DNA of 41,275 nucleotides from an uncultured Desulfobulbaceae bacterium (GTDB taxonomy: Bacteria; Desulfobacterota; Desulfobulbia; Desulfobulbales; Desulfocapsaceae): contig CAISPV010000030.1 in assembly GCA_903887485.1 (NCBI GenBank), forward strand, positions 1-41,275, given 5' to 3'. The translations under genes and the position numbers were made by a program. The first letter of the stretch is position 1. Each line of letters opens with the position of its first letter. Positions 24,032-32,959 of this stretch are shown here, in pieces. The notes beneath the pieces were generated by a model, which worked only from the letters and a program-made list of their open reading frames with translations, was not told the DNA's origin and searched no databases.

Positions 24032-24889
24032 ATGAACAAGGATAAAGAAGAGAGGGAACAGTTGGCCAGGATCGGGATGGTCAACTATATCAACATGGCG
24101 CCGATCTATGAGAGCTGGAAGAAAAGGGCGCATCCGGCCCAGTGGCATTTGATTGAGGCTCCGCCTGCTACGCTCAACCGGATGCTGGCGGCCGGCGATC
24201 TTGACCTTGGTTTTGTCTCCTCTCATGAGTACTGTGTCCGGCCCGAGCTGTACCGGATCCTGGCCGATCTGTCGATCAGTGCCAATGGCCCGGTGGGTTC
24301 GGTGTTCCTCTTCTCCCGGATTGATCCCGGCAAGCTGGATGGTTGTCCGGTGCTGCTCAGCGGCCAGTCGCAGACCTCGGTCTTTCTGGTCAAGATCATT
24401 CTGGAGGAGTTTTATGGGGTTAAACCCCGGTACAGTTCCGGAGATGTCGAGAGTGAGATGAGTTCCCCGGCCCAGGCGCTGCTGGCCATAGGTGATCAGG
24501 CCCTGCGGCTGGTGGGAGATCCCCGGTTTCCATATCAGCTTGATCTGGGGGCGGTGTGGCGGCAGCATACCGGGCTGCCCTTTGTCTTTTCCGTATGTGC
24601 GGTGCGGGAGGATTTCTGCCGGAGAGCGCCTGAGACCCTGGCCCTGATTCACGAGGAATTTGCCGACTGCGTCCGGGAAGGGCGGGAGAATCTGGAGGCC
24701 ATCTGTCAGGTGGCGGCCCCGAGGATTCCCATGCACCCGGACGAATGTTATGTCTATCTGCGGGCCATCGAGTATGATCTGGGGGTAGATAAACAGTTGG
24801 CTCTGGAACGGTTTTCCCGCTATCTGATTGATCGTGGTGAAGGGTCGGCGCAGGCGCTGCCGTTGAAGATTGAAGACAGAAGGGTATAA
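24032..24889 (+). CDS. mqnA: Chorismate dehydratase
   Basis: A 285-residue enzyme that removes water from chorismate to give 3-[(1-carboxyvinyl)oxy]benzoate, the first step of the futalosine route. The periplasmic-binding-protein-like fold shows in RIGMVNYINMAPIYES, AAGDLDLGFVSSHEY, ISANGPVGSVFLFS and LLAIGDQALRL; the N-Y-I-N and S-S motifs match MqnA rather than MqnD. ATG 24032 is chosen since AAAAAGG lies nine bases upstream; the TTG at 24023 would be directly at that site. It is followed after 17 bp by the ubiX-like gene. Confidence 0.93.
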   Translation: MNKDKEEREQLARIGMVNYINMAPIYESWKKRAHPAQWHLIEAPPATLNRMLAAGDLDLGFVSSHEYCVRPELYRILADLSISANGPVGSVFLFSRIDPGKLDGCPVLLSGQSQTSVFLVKIILEEFYGVKPRYSSGDVESEMSSPAQALLAIGDQALRLVGDPRFPYQLDLGAVWRQHTGLPFVFSVCAVREDFCRRAPETLALIHEEFADCVREGRENLEAICQVAAPRIPMHPDECYVYLRAIEYDLGVDKQLALERFSRYLIDRGEGSAQALPLKIEDRRV

Positions 24890-24906
24890 GGAGAGAGGGC
24901 AGGATA

Positions 24907-25488
24907 ATGGGAAACAGGCAAGGTCCAAAAAAGATCCTGGTGGCAGTGACTGGCGCCTCGGGCATGTTGTATCTTCAGTCCTTTCTGCGAGTCATCCAGG
25001 ATCTTGATCTGGTGGTGCACGGTATCTGTTCCGAGGCTGGCCACAAGGTGCTGGGGCTGGAAAAGGGGCTGACGCCGCAGGAGCTGCCGGCGGTCAACAC
25101 CTGGTTTGACTGCCGGGACTTTGCCGCTCCTCCGGCATCCGGTTCCAGCGGCTACGATGCCATGCTGGTCCTGCCCTGCAGCATGGGGACGCTGGCTGCC
25201 ATTGCCGCCGGGATCTCCGCGAATCTGATCCAGCGCTGTGCCGACGTGATGTTGAAAGAACGCAAAGATCTGGTGCTGGTGGTGCGGGAAACACCCTTGA
25301 ATCGGACCCATCTCAACAATATGCTGGCGGCCCATGATGCCGGGGCCATTATCTGCCCGCCCATGCCCGGGTTTTACCTGCAACCGGCCAGCCTGGAAGA
25401 GGCGGCCGATACCTTCTCCTGGCGGCTTGCCGATCAGATAGGGCTTAATATTCCGGGGCGACGCTGCTGGGGCGCAGAGGAAGAATAG
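24907..25488 (+). CDS. ubiX: UbiX-like flavin prenyltransferase
   Basis: A 193-residue Rossmann-like flavoprotein that attaches a prenyl group to FMN, making the cofactor for UbiD-type decarboxylases. It shows AVTGASGMLYLQSFL at the start, LVLPCSMGTLAAIAAGIS with the flavin-binding Ser, VVRETPLNRTHL and a late PGFYLQP with the conserved Tyr. Here it probably serves the decarboxylase that works on prenylated dihydroxynaphthoate; no ubiD is in the window. Its stop is directly followed by the start of the prenyltransferase gene. Confidence 0.9.
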   Translation: MGNRQGPKKILVAVTGASGMLYLQSFLRVIQDLDLVVHGICSEAGHKVLGLEKGLTPQELPAVNTWFDCRDFAAPPASGSSGYDAMLVLPCSMGTLAAIAAGISANLIQRCADVMLKERKDLVLVVRETPLNRTHLNNMLAAHDAGAIICPPMPGFYLQPASLEEAADTFSWRLADQIGLNIPGRRCWGAEEE

Positions 25489-26349
25489 ATGTTAAAAAAG
25501 ATTGGTATTCTGCTGGAGATGGTGAAGTTTAAACTCACGGTCTTTGCCATGCCCTTTGCCCTGATGGGGGCCTTTCTGGCGGGTCGTGGCGCACCGGATG
25601 GCATGACCTTTCTCTGGGTGGTCCTAGCCATGGTCGGGGCGAGGACCTGTGCCATGGGCTTTAACCGCATTGTTGACCGCCATTTTGACAGCGCCAATCC
25701 CCGTACCGCAGGCCGGGCCATTCCGGCGGGCGAGGTGCGGCTGCAGGAGGCCTGGGCCATGGTGAGCCTCGCCGGACTCCTTTTTTTCTTTGCCTGCTAT
25801 AACCTCAATGCCCTGACCCTGAAACTGGCGCCCCTGGCTCTCTCCTTGACCCTGTTTTACTCCCTGACCAAGCGTTTCACCTCGTTCTGCCATCTGGTAC
25901 TCGGTGTGGCCCTGGCCTTTTCGCCTCTTGGCGGCTGGGTGGCGGTATCAGGAAGCCTGACCGGGTTCCCTTGGGCGCTCTCTCTTGGGGTCCTGTTCTG
26001 GGTGGCCGGGTTTGATACCATCTATGCCTGCCTCGATGCGGATTTTGACCGGGCATCCGGCCTCCATTCTCTGCCTTCCCGTTTGGGGCGGGAAAATGCC
26101 TTCCGGCTGGCAATCGGGTTTCACCTCCTCGCCTTTGTCCTCTTTACCCTGACCGGGGTGCAGGCCCGTCTCAACCTCTGCTATTATCTCGGCATCGTGC
26201 TCACCGCCGCCGTTCTCTTCTATCAACACCTGGTGGTCAATCCCCGAGATCTGTCCCGGATTAAGGGCTCTTTTTTTTCCTTGAACGGGGTAATCAGTCT
26301 CACCCTCTTTGCGGCCACCTGGCTGGCGCTGTTGACCGGAAAAGGGTGA
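25489..26349 (+). CDS. mqnP: UbiA-family prenyltransferase (MqnP-type)
   Basis: A 286-residue membrane protein with about eight helices. The first prenyl-diphosphate motif is N59-RIV-D63-RHF-D67 and the second is the CLDADFD stretch at about 180, both complete. It should move a polyprenyl chain to an aromatic acid; in this cluster 1,4-dihydroxy-6-naphthoate is the likely acceptor, making it MqnP. The protein alone resembles 4-hydroxybenzoate prenyltransferase UbiA, so the symbol rests on context. The ATG follows the ubiX stop with no gap and DUF3108 begins four bases after its stop. Confidence 0.88.
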   Translation: MLKKIGILLEMVKFKLTVFAMPFALMGAFLAGRGAPDGMTFLWVVLAMVGARTCAMGFNRIVDRHFDSANPRTAGRAIPAGEVRLQEAWAMVSLAGLLFFFACYNLNALTLKLAPLALSLTLFYSLTKRFTSFCHLVLGVALAFSPLGGWVAVSGSLTGFPWALSLGVLFWVAGFDTIYACLDADFDRASGLHSLPSRLGRENAFRLAIGFHLLAFVLFTLTGVQARLNLCYYLGIVLTAAVLFYQHLVVNPRDLSRIKGSFFSLNGVISLTLFAATWLALLTGKG

Positions 26350-26353
26350 GACA

Positions 26354-27223
26354 GTGACCAGATTCTGTGGAACTTTCTGCTACGCTCTCGTCCTGTTCTT
26401 GTGGACGATTGATGGCGCTGCGGCAGAATCTCCTCCCCTCGGTGTGGCTGATCCCTCTCTCCTTCGTTCCGCCTATGGTGGTGATGAAACCTTCCAGTAT
26501 GATGTCTCCTGGAGTGGTGGCATTAAGATCGGTGAACTGCGTCTGCGGATAATCCGGACTGTCAAGGATCATGACAGTTTTGAGATCCATGCCCGGGTCA
26601 CTGATTATGGGACCTTCCGTTTTTTTTATCCGGTTGATGACACCTTTGTCACCCTGGTACAAGGGGAGCAGCGGTTGCCGGTCAGGTATGAGGTAGAGCA
26701 GAAGGAGGGGCGCGGCTATAAGGCGCATCGTCTAAGTCTCTATGATCAGGAGAGAAATCTCGTGCGCTACCGCAAAAATGATGAGCCGGAGCAGCAGTTT
26801 GTGATGACCGGAAAGGCCCATAATGAATTCTCCTCGTTTTTCTTAACCCGGGTGCTGCCCTTTACGCCGGACACCTCGGTCATTGTGCCCACCTTTGCCG
26901 ATGAAAAGCGGCATGAGGTGGTGGTCACTCCTCGGCAGTGGTCCTATTTTGATGAAACCCTGCTCGGGCCGGTAAACGTGGTCGAGGTCCTGCCCCGCAT
27001 GACTTTCAAGGGCTTGTACGATAAGAGCGGCGATACGGTGATCTGGTTCACCGATGATGCCTGCCGGGTGCCGGTACGCATTCGCTCAAAGATCTTGATC
27101 GGCTCGCTCACCGCCGAACTGGTCGCCTACCACGGCACGTCCTGCGGCCGGCAGTGGAATCTGGAGCAGAAGGTATTGGATGAAGAGGCAAAGAAGAAGG
27201 CGGCGAAGATCAAGGGGGATTGA
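26354..27223 (+). CDS. DUF3108 periplasmic protein
   Basis: A 289-residue exported protein. The signal peptide runs to about residue 24 (TIDGAAA). The mature part fits DUF3108: ETFQYDVSWSGGIKIGELRL, then a repeated beta pattern with KAHRLSLYDQE, NVVEVLPRMTFKGLYDKSG and FTDDACRVPVRIRSKILIGS; the tail is Lys-rich. The function of the family is not known; a beta-rich fold and envelope role are likely. It starts with GTG four bases after mqnP, probably in the same transcript. Confidence 0.85.
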   Translation: MTRFCGTFCYALVLFLWTIDGAAAESPPLGVADPSLLRSAYGGDETFQYDVSWSGGIKIGELRLRIIRTVKDHDSFEIHARVTDYGTFRFFYPVDDTFVTLVQGEQRLPVRYEVEQKEGRGYKAHRLSLYDQERNLVRYRKNDEPEQQFVMTGKAHNEFSSFFLTRVLPFTPDTSVIVPTFADEKRHEVVVTPRQWSYFDETLLGPVNVVEVLPRMTFKGLYDKSGDTVIWFTDDACRVPVRIRSKILIGSLTAELVAYHGTSCGRQWNLEQKVLDEEAKKKAAKIKGD

Positions 27224-27241
27224 GAAGGAAGAAGAAAACTC

Positions 27242-27775
27242 ATGAATAATCCGATAAAAGTAACTCTTTTCATTTTGGTTGTTTTGTCTCTGTCGGTGGG
27301 CGGAATAGCCTTATTGACGAACACAAACCAATACCCTCTTCCCATAGAAACAGTGGCAGACAAGGTTCTCATAGAAAAAAAGGCCAGACGACTTACTCTT
27401 TTCAACAATCGGAAATCATTGAAATCTTACCGTATCGCTCTCGGGCCGAATTCAGAGGGCAAAAAGAAGGAAGAAGGTGACAAGCGAACGCCCGAAGGAA
27501 CGTATATGATCGACCGACGAAAAGAACGGAGCAGCTATCATCGTGCGCTCCACATTTCATACCCGAATCCAGACGACATCGCCCAAGCTAAAGCAAGAGG
27601 TGTGTCACCTGGCGGTGACATAATGGTCCATGGGCTACCTAATGGCATCGGGTTTCTCGGAAAGCTTCATGTGAAAAGAGACTGGACACTTGGATGCATT
27701 GCTGTAACCAATTCTGAAATCGACGAAATATGGCGTGTAGTTACTGATGGTACTACGGTGGAGATTGTCCGTTAA
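27242..27775 (+). CDS. L,D-transpeptidase (YkuD domain)
   Basis: A 177-residue protein with a membrane anchor (residues 7-26) and a YkuD catalytic domain. The catalytic signature is IMVHG with His130 and, 22 residues on, RDWTLGCIAVTNSEIDE with Cys152. Such enzymes form or change 3-3 cross-links in peptidoglycan or attach proteins to it, in the periplasm. VLIEKKARRLTLF is the usual first strand. A GAAGGAAGAAG site precedes the ATG. Codon use is more AT-rich than in the genes before it, so it may have a separate origin. Confidence 0.92.
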   Translation: MNNPIKVTLFILVVLSLSVGGIALLTNTNQYPLPIETVADKVLIEKKARRLTLFNNRKSLKSYRIALGPNSEGKKKEEGDKRTPEGTYMIDRRKERSSYHRALHISYPNPDDIAQAKARGVSPGGDIMVHGLPNGIGFLGKLHVKRDWTLGCIAVTNSEIDEIWRVVTDGTTVEIVR

Positions 27776-27943
27776 GCAAGTTTGTCCCCCCTTCCTGATC
27801 GCTGAAAGCTGTTGGCACGGTCATATTTCACTGGCGTTGAAAGAAAAAGTGTTTATACTTATGCATTTTATGTCCATGAATAAGCAGGGATCATGCCCTG
27901 AACATTGCAATAACTGCATGAAAATCTTAACAAGGAGAATATA

Positions 27944-28591
27944 ATGAAATTGATTCTGTTGGGCGCCCCCGGCGCTGGAAAAGGCACCGTTGCCAAGTTG
28001 TTGACCGCACTCGATGGCTCGGTCCAGATCTCTACCGGCGATATCCTGCGTGGCGCTGTCCAGGCGGGAACCGAACTGGGCAAAGAGGCCGAGGCCTTCA
28101 TGAAACGTGGTGATCTGGTGCCCGATTCCCTGATCATGGGGATCATGGAAAAACGTCTGCAGGAGTCTGATTGCGCCAAGGGCTTTTTGCTCGACGGCTT
28201 TCCCCGCACCATTCCTCAGGCCGAGGAGTTGACCCAGCTTCTGGCCAAGCTCAACATTAAACTGGATATGGCCGTTGATATCGATGTGCCCCGTGATATT
28301 ATCCTGGACCGTCTTTGTACCCGCCGGACCTGTGAGAATTCAGCATGTCAGGCCATCTACAATGTGAAATCCAACCCACCTAAGGTGGAGGGGATCTGTG
28401 ACAAGTGCGGCGCCCGCGCTGTGCAGCGTGAGGATGAAACCGAGACGGCCATCACCCACAGGCTTGAGACCTATAACGAGAAGACCGCCCCTCTCATCGG
28501 TTTTTATCGGGAAAAGGGCTTGCTGATGAGTGTGCCTGCCACCTCCAGCGATGACGTCATCAACGCCGTGAAGGCGAAATTGAATCTGTAG
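27944..28591 (+). CDS. adk: Adenylate kinase
   Basis: A 215-residue enzyme that interconverts 2 ADP with ATP and AMP in the cytoplasm. The P loop GAPGAGKGT is at 7-15; AMP-binding marks are STGDILR and FLLDGFPRT. The lid domain holds four Cys (TCENSACQ and GICDKCGA), so this is a zinc-type long-lid form. A strong AAGGAG site precedes the ATG and an intrinsic terminator follows the stop. Confidence 0.97.
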   Translation: MKLILLGAPGAGKGTVAKLLTALDGSVQISTGDILRGAVQAGTELGKEAEAFMKRGDLVPDSLIMGIMEKRLQESDCAKGFLLDGFPRTIPQAEELTQLLAKLNIKLDMAVDIDVPRDIILDRLCTRRTCENSACQAIYNVKSNPPKVEGICDKCGARAVQREDETETAITHRLETYNEKTAPLIGFYREKGLLMSVPATSSDDVINAVKAKLNL

Positions 28592-28609
28592 GCATAAGGC
28601 AGATTCCAT

Positions 28610-28647
28610 GGAGGCTGTCCTGGCATGACCGGTCAGCCTCCTTTTTT
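28610..28647 (+). terminator. Intrinsic terminator of adk
   Basis: GGAGGCTG and CAGCCTCC form a perfect 8-bp stem followed by six T, 19 bp after the adk stop. Confidence 0.93.
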
Positions 28648-28671
28648 AACTCAGTAAGGAGCGGTGAACAA

Positions 28672-29565
28672 ATGACTCAGACAATTGTGACCACTGATTT
28701 TGCGGGACTGAATCTGGTGCATCGGGGAAAGGTCAGGGATATGTACGCCATTCCTGGTCATGACGATAAGCTGCTGATGGTGGCCACCGACCGGATCTCG
28801 GCCTATGATGTGGTGATGGATGACCCGGTCCCGGGCAAGGGTCGGATCCTGACCCAGATCTCCCTGTTCTGGTTTGACCTGCTGGGCGATATCGTTGACA
28901 ATCACCTGATCACCGCTGATGTAAGCGAATATCCGGCGCTGTGCCAGCCCTATGCCGACCAGTTGGCAGGCCGCTCCATGCTGGTACGCAAGACCCAGCC
29001 CCTGTCTATTGAGTGTATTGTCCGCGGCTACCTCTCCGGCTCCTTCTGGAGTGCCTACAAGAAAAATCCGACGGTCTGCGGTTTTGCCCTGCCTGCCGGG
29101 ATGCAGGAGTCTGATCAGTTTCCCCAACCTCTGTTTACCCCCTCAACCAAGGCGGCCATCGGCGACCATGACGAAAATATCTCACTGGCTACCATGGAAG
29201 AGATGATTGGTAAGGAGCGAGCCCGTGAGATCGCTGATATCAGCATTAACCTCTACAGCAGGGCCGCCGATTATGCCCGGAAGAAGGGGATCATCATTGC
29301 CGATACCAAGTTTGAGCTGGGTGTCATTGGTGATAAGCTAATCCTGATCGATGAGGTACTGACCCCTGATTCTTCCCGTTTCTGGCCGGTGGACGAATAT
29401 CAGCCGGGCCGGGGCCAGGCCAGTTTTGACAAACAGTTCCTGCGCGATTATCTTTCATCGCTTGATTGGGGCAAGACTCCGCCGCCGCCAAAACTGCCGA
29501 CGGAGATCATTGCCAAGACCAAATCCCGCTACGAAGAGGCCCTGCGCAAGTTGACCGAGGGGTAA
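28672..29565 (+). CDS. purC: Phosphoribosylaminoimidazole-succinocarboxamide synthase
   Basis: A 297-residue SAICAR synthase, which couples CAIR and aspartate with ATP in purine synthesis. It shows the family start GLNLVHRGKVRDMYAI, then ATDRISAYDVVM, GKGRILTQISLFWF, ECIVRGYLSGSFW, FTPSTKA and DTKFELG, ending with LIDEVLTPDSSRFWP. Its length is that of the larger, yeast-like form. An AAGGAG site precedes the ATG. It comes after the adk terminator, so it likely has its own promoter, which I cannot pick out. Confidence 0.97.
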   Translation: MTQTIVTTDFAGLNLVHRGKVRDMYAIPGHDDKLLMVATDRISAYDVVMDDPVPGKGRILTQISLFWFDLLGDIVDNHLITADVSEYPALCQPYADQLAGRSMLVRKTQPLSIECIVRGYLSGSFWSAYKKNPTVCGFALPAGMQESDQFPQPLFTPSTKAAIGDHDENISLATMEEMIGKERAREIADISINLYSRAADYARKKGIIIADTKFELGVIGDKLILIDEVLTPDSSRFWPVDEYQPGRGQASFDKQFLRDYLSSLDWGKTPPPPKLPTEIIAKTKSRYEEALRKLTEG

Positions 29566-29643
29566 GCATAAGCAGTTGGTGACGGCCCCGATTTGTGCAG
29601 GGCGGGGGGCTTTCCAGGGTTATTCTGCAGGAGGATGAACGTC

Positions 29644-30282
29644 ATGCTCGATTTTACGGAATACACCAAGATCTTTATTGCCTTACTGGCAATCGTCAAT
29701 CCCATCGGGGCCATCCCCATTGTCATTGCCCTGACGGCGGATGCCTCGGAGGAAGAATTTAAGCGGACCACCAAGACCACGGTGATTTCCGTCTTGGTGA
29801 TTCTGGTAACGGCCTTGTTGACGGGTGAGTTTCTGCTCGGTTTTTTTGGAATCAGTATCAGCTCGTTCCGGGTTGCCGGCGGCATCCTGCTCCTGCTTAT
29901 GGCCATCTCTATGCTCCATGCCCGCCACAGTGCGATCACCTTCAGCAAGGAAGAGGCTGATCACGACAGGAGCGACAGTCGGGAATCAGTGGCGGTCGTC
30001 CCGATCTCCATGCCCTTGCTGGCCGGCCCTGGGGCCATCAGCACGGTCATTCTCTACACCCAGAAAAGCCATGCGCCGCTTCATTATCTGTTTATGGGGC
30101 TTGATATACTGCTGCTGGTGCTGACTCTGTGGCTCGCCTTCCTCTCCATTCCGTGGATCTCTAAACATACCAGCCAGACGGGTATCAATATCTTTTCACG
30201 GGTTATGGGGCTGATCCTGGCCGCCATTGCCATTGAATTTATCGCCAACGGCATAAAGGGGTTATTTCCCACGCTTGCCTGA
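29644..30282 (+). CDS. MarC/UPF0056 family membrane protein
   Basis: A 212-residue membrane protein with six hydrophobic helices. Family stretches are FIALLAIVNPIGAIPIVIAL near the start, FGISISSFRVAGGILLLLMA, VVPISMPLLAGPGAISTVI and the last helix MGLILAAIAIEFIANGIKG. The family was once linked to antibiotic resistance, but that has not held up; its transport role is unknown. I start at ATG 29644, nine bases after AGGAGG; ATG 29635 would be too close. It ends 11 bp before the converging lon-type gene. Confidence 0.9.
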   Translation: MLDFTEYTKIFIALLAIVNPIGAIPIVIALTADASEEEFKRTTKTTVISVLVILVTALLTGEFLLGFFGISISSFRVAGGILLLLMAISMLHARHSAITFSKEEADHDRSDSRESVAVVPISMPLLAGPGAISTVILYTQKSHAPLHYLFMGLDILLLVLTLWLAFLSIPWISKHTSQTGINIFSRVMGLILAAIAIEFIANGIKGLFPTLA

Positions 30283-30293
30283 AAGATCTCACC

Positions 30294-32309
30294 TCAGCAT
30301 AATGCCAAATCAATGACCTCGCTGATATCATTGATGGTAACGATCTTCATATCTTCCAGAATATCTTCCGGAATTTCTTTAAGATCTGCTGTGTTTAACA
30401 GGGGCAGAATGACGGTTTTCACCCCTGCCCGACGGGCGGCAAGAATTTTGTCGCGTATCCCGCCGACCGGCAGCACCCGGCCGCTTAAAGTCAGTTCACC
30501 GGTCAAGGCGATATCTTTTCCCACCGGCCTTTTTGTCAACAGTGACAGCAGGGCCATGGCAATGGTAAGGCCTGCGGAAGGCCCATCCTTGGGGACCGCG
30601 CCGGCTGGAACATGGATATGAATGTCATGGCCGTTGAAAAAATCGTCGTCAATATGGAATAATGCGGCGTTGCTGCGAATATAACTCAATGCCGCCTGGG
30701 CAGACTCCTTCATTACCTCCCCCAGTGAGCCGGTGAGGATGAGTGTCTCTTTCCCTTTCATGATCGTTGCCTCGATGAAAAGGATCTGCCCTCCCGCCTC
30801 GGTCAATGCCAGGCCGGTGGCAACGCCGATCCTCTCGGTATCACCTGCAAGTTCAAAGAAATATCGGCGCGGACCAAGATATTTTTCAACCAGCTCTTCG
30901 GTAATCTCTATGGTTTTTTTCTCTTCCCCGTGGAGCACGATCTCTCTTGCCAGCTTTCGACAAACAGCGGCAATCTGCCGTTGAATATTCCTCAGCCCTG
31001 CTTCCCGCGTATATTCACGAATTATCTTTTGTACCGCTTCCGGCGTGAATACCAGTGATTGCCCGGACAGACCTGTCTCCTCAATTTGTCGCGGGATCAG
31101 ATAGTCGAAGGCGATCCTCTCCTTTTCCTCCTCCGTATAACCGGAGAGATGCAGAAGCTCCAGCCGGTCAAGAAGTGGCGCGGGGATAGGGTCAATTGTA
31201 TTGGCAGTGGCAATGAACATGACCCGTGACAGATCAAAGGGCAGGTCCAGGTAATTATCGATAAAGTGGGTGTTCTGAGTATGGTCGAGCACCTCGAGCA
31301 GAGCGGATGCCGGATCCCCCTTGAAATCCTGGCCGATTTTATCGATTTCATCAAACATAATAACAGGATTACGGGATCCGGCGCGGCGAATTTCCTGGAT
31401 AATCCGGCCGGGAAGGGCGCCAATATAGCTTCGTCGATGGCCGCGAATTTCTGCCTCATCTTTCATCCCTGCCAGGGAAATGCGAATGAATTTCCGGCCA
31501 AGGCATCTGGCAATGGATTTCTGCAGAGATGTTTTACCTGTTCCCGGAGGGCCGACAAAACAGAGAATTGGTCCTTTGGTGTCGAGCTGTTTTTTCTTTT
31601 TTGCCAAGGCCTGTTTGCTTGTTTCACGGAGTTCATCAAGCTGTAACGGCTTGGCCAGAAAATGGAAAGAGCCCTTTTGCATGGCCTCAACAGCGGTCGG
31701 GGTGGTGGCATATCCGGTAACAATGATAACTTCGGTGCTGGGATCCAGGGCCTTGGCTTTTTCCAGTACCTCCATCCCCCCGGCCCCTTTCATCTTCAAA
31801 TCCGTCACCACGAGATCAAATCGCTTTTTTTCCAAAAGGGCCAGCGCTTCATCGCCTCCGGCAACGCTTGAAACATTATAGCCCTCCCGTGACAGGACAT
31901 GTTCCAGGTTGCGGCGTGCAGTTTCATCATCATCGGCAAGCAGAACATTGTGGCGGCAGGATAATTTCAGGATACGGACGGCCAGGTATTCCAGGATACG
32001 TTCTTTTATATCCTGTAATCCATAATGATCTTCATCGAGTATCTTCTGGGCGCGGTCGATATCAAGATTATCCTCGGTAAAGGTATTCCACGGCAGGCTG
32101 GTAAGATATTCGATATAGTTTGTGCCGATGGTGTACTCGGTTGCGGAGGTGTTGGTCTTCGTAAGTTTGTCAACTTCCCTGAGTACCGCTTTTCTGACCA
32201 GAGGCGGCATGTCGACGCGCAGTACCGTTTCGCGCAGTTTGTCTATATCAGAGGAGTCTTCGTATTCCTGCTCTTGTTCGGGCTGCTGCCATTTTGAAAA
32301 TATTCCCAT
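30294..32309 (-). CDS. Lon-type protease with an inserted response-regulator receiver domain
   Basis: A 671-residue protein. Residues 21-118 are the Lon helical segment ([35 protein letters not shown]). A full CheY-like receiver follows at about 119-235, with the acidic pocket (ADDDE), the phosphate-accepting Asp170 in VVTDLKM, Thr198 and Lys220 (LAKPL). Then comes the AAA+ module: Walker A GPPGTGKT (253-260), Walker [10 protein letters not shown], sensor ATANT. Last is the protease domain with Ser578 (KDGPSAG) and Lys621. The usual N-terminal Lon substrate domain is missing. ATP-driven proteolysis switched by phosphorylation is the natural inference. The gene faces away from the microprotein pair at 32735. 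Confidence 0.95.
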   Translation of the reverse strand: MGIFSKWQQPEQEQEYEDSSDIDKLRETVLRVDMPPLVRKAVLREVDKLTKTNTSATEYTIGTNYIEYLTSLPWNTFTEDNLDIDRAQKILDEDHYGLQDIKERILEYLAVRILKLSCRHNVLLADDDETARRNLEHVLSREGYNVSSVAGGDEALALLEKKRFDLVVTDLKMKGAGGMEVLEKAKALDPSTEVIIVTGYATTPTAVEAMQKGSFHFLAKPLQLDELRETSKQALAKKKKQLDTKGPILCFVGPPGTGKTSLQKSIARCLGRKFIRISLAGMKDEAEIRGHRRSYIGALPGRIIQEIRRAGSRNPVIMFDEIDKIGQDFKGDPASALLEVLDHTQNTHFIDNYLDLPFDLSRVMFIATANTIDPIPAPLLDRLELLHLSGYTEEEKERIAFDYLIPRQIEETGLSGQSLVFTPEAVQKIIREYTREAGLRNIQRQIAAVCRKLAREIVLHGEEKKTIEITEELVEKYLGPRRYFFELAGDTERIGVATGLALTEAGGQILFIEATIMKGKETLILTGSLGEVMKESAQAALSYIRSNAALFHIDDDFFNGHDIHIHVPAGAVPKDGPSAGLTIAMALLSLLTKRPVGKDIALTGELTLSGRVLPVGGIRDKILAARRAGVKTVILPLLNTADLKEIPEDILEDMKIVTINDISEVIDLALC

Positions 32310-32503
32310 TTTTATCCTCTGTTTATCAGCCTACTGTTGCAAGAGTGAGTGTGCAGCATGTCAATGTTTACAACCTGTCATAAAGCCGATTGCCGAGCAA
32401 TGTTCATGAATAGTTCGTTTCTTATGATCTACCTTACTTTTTGATAAAAACCAAAAAAATTGAAGCAGATTTGGTTTGATGCAAATTGCAACGTTGGTGT
32501 TGG

Positions 32504-32516
32504 TAGTGTAACACTA
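32504..32516. promoter_or_regulatory. 13-bp palindrome, possible activator site
   Basis: TAGTGT-A-ACACTA is a perfect palindrome about 170 bp before the predicted sigma-54 transcription start, and about 195 bp upstream of the Lon-REC start codon on the other strand. Confidence 0.4.
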
Positions 32517-32657
32517 TCTAACTTGTTGTTGTTGCAATACATAAAGTTGAAACGATAGCGCGCTGTTTCATATAGTAATATCACGATTCGTTGCCCTGAA
32601 AACGGTAATTGATGAGAAATGTATTGAATTCAGTGAGTTGATGATAAAAAATTATTT

Positions 32658-32673
32658 TGGCACATCTGTTGCA
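32658..32673 (+). promoter_or_regulatory. Sigma-54 promoter of the microprotein pair
   Basis: TGGCAC, five bases (ATCTG), then TTGCA matches the sigma-54 -24/-12 consensus at every conserved base. It points toward the gene at 32735, leaving a leader of about 50 bases with AAGGAG before the start. Confidence 0.75.
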
Positions 32674-32734
32674 TTAATAAAAGACAAAGGGAGTTAACGG
32701 TTTGAAATAAAAACATTATTAAGGAGAGATGAAA

Positions 32735-32899
32735 ATGAAAACGAACACGAAAAAGACGTATTTCGATACACTGATGATGGCAATCACTTTTGCTGAGGCT
32801 GGTGAATATGAAACAGCGAAGGGCATACTGGAGCAGACCAATCAGCAGCGGAAGCAGCCGGAAACAAGAGTGGAACAACGACCGGCCTTAGAGCTTTAA
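32735..32899 (+). CDS. Microprotein of the MMAITFAEAGE pair, first copy
   Basis: A 54-residue protein starting MKTNTKKTYFDTLMM. The core LMMAITFAEAGEYETAKGIL is nearly the same as in the next gene, whose product it matches along its length. The core reads as a helix-turn-helix hairpin like half of a TPR unit; the tail is Gln/Arg-rich. AAGGAG lies eight bases before ATG 32735; the earlier ATG at 32729 is too close. It is the first gene after the sigma-54 promoter. Function is unknown; two copies and strict core conservation argue that it is a real gene. Confidence 0.75.
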   Translation: MKTNTKKTYFDTLMMAITFAEAGEYETAKGILEQTNQQRKQPETRVEQRPALEL

Positions 32900-32959
32900 G
32901 AGATACAACAAGAGACTAATTTCTTTAATATAACCCAGTTCATACGGAGGAACAACATC

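Larger units (their letters stand above)
32310..32734. other. Divergent regulatory region between the Lon-REC gene and the microproteins
   Basis: This AT-rich stretch holds no gene. It holds a 13-bp palindrome TAGTGTAACACTA (32504-32516), a TGAAAC ... GTTTCA inverted repeat (32548-32570) and a sigma-54 promoter (32658-32673). The two palindromes lie some 115-180 bp before the predicted transcription start, the usual distance for activator sites of sigma-54 promoters. Confidence 0.6.

Noticed and set aside
23819-24928. 369-codon minus-strand frame over mqnA
   Set aside because: The mqnA product is clear on the plus strand; the shadow protein is Arg/Gln/Pro-rich without known features.
27800-27825. 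TGGCAC followed by TATTT upstream of adk, like a sigma-54 promoter
   Set aside because: The -12 GC is missing at the right distance, so the match is only half a promoter.
32340-32400. TTGACA and TTGCA on the minus strand upstream of the Lon-REC gene as a promoter
   Set aside because: No acceptable -10 follows TTGACA at 16-18 bases, and the TTGCA has no TGGCAC partner at the right distance.
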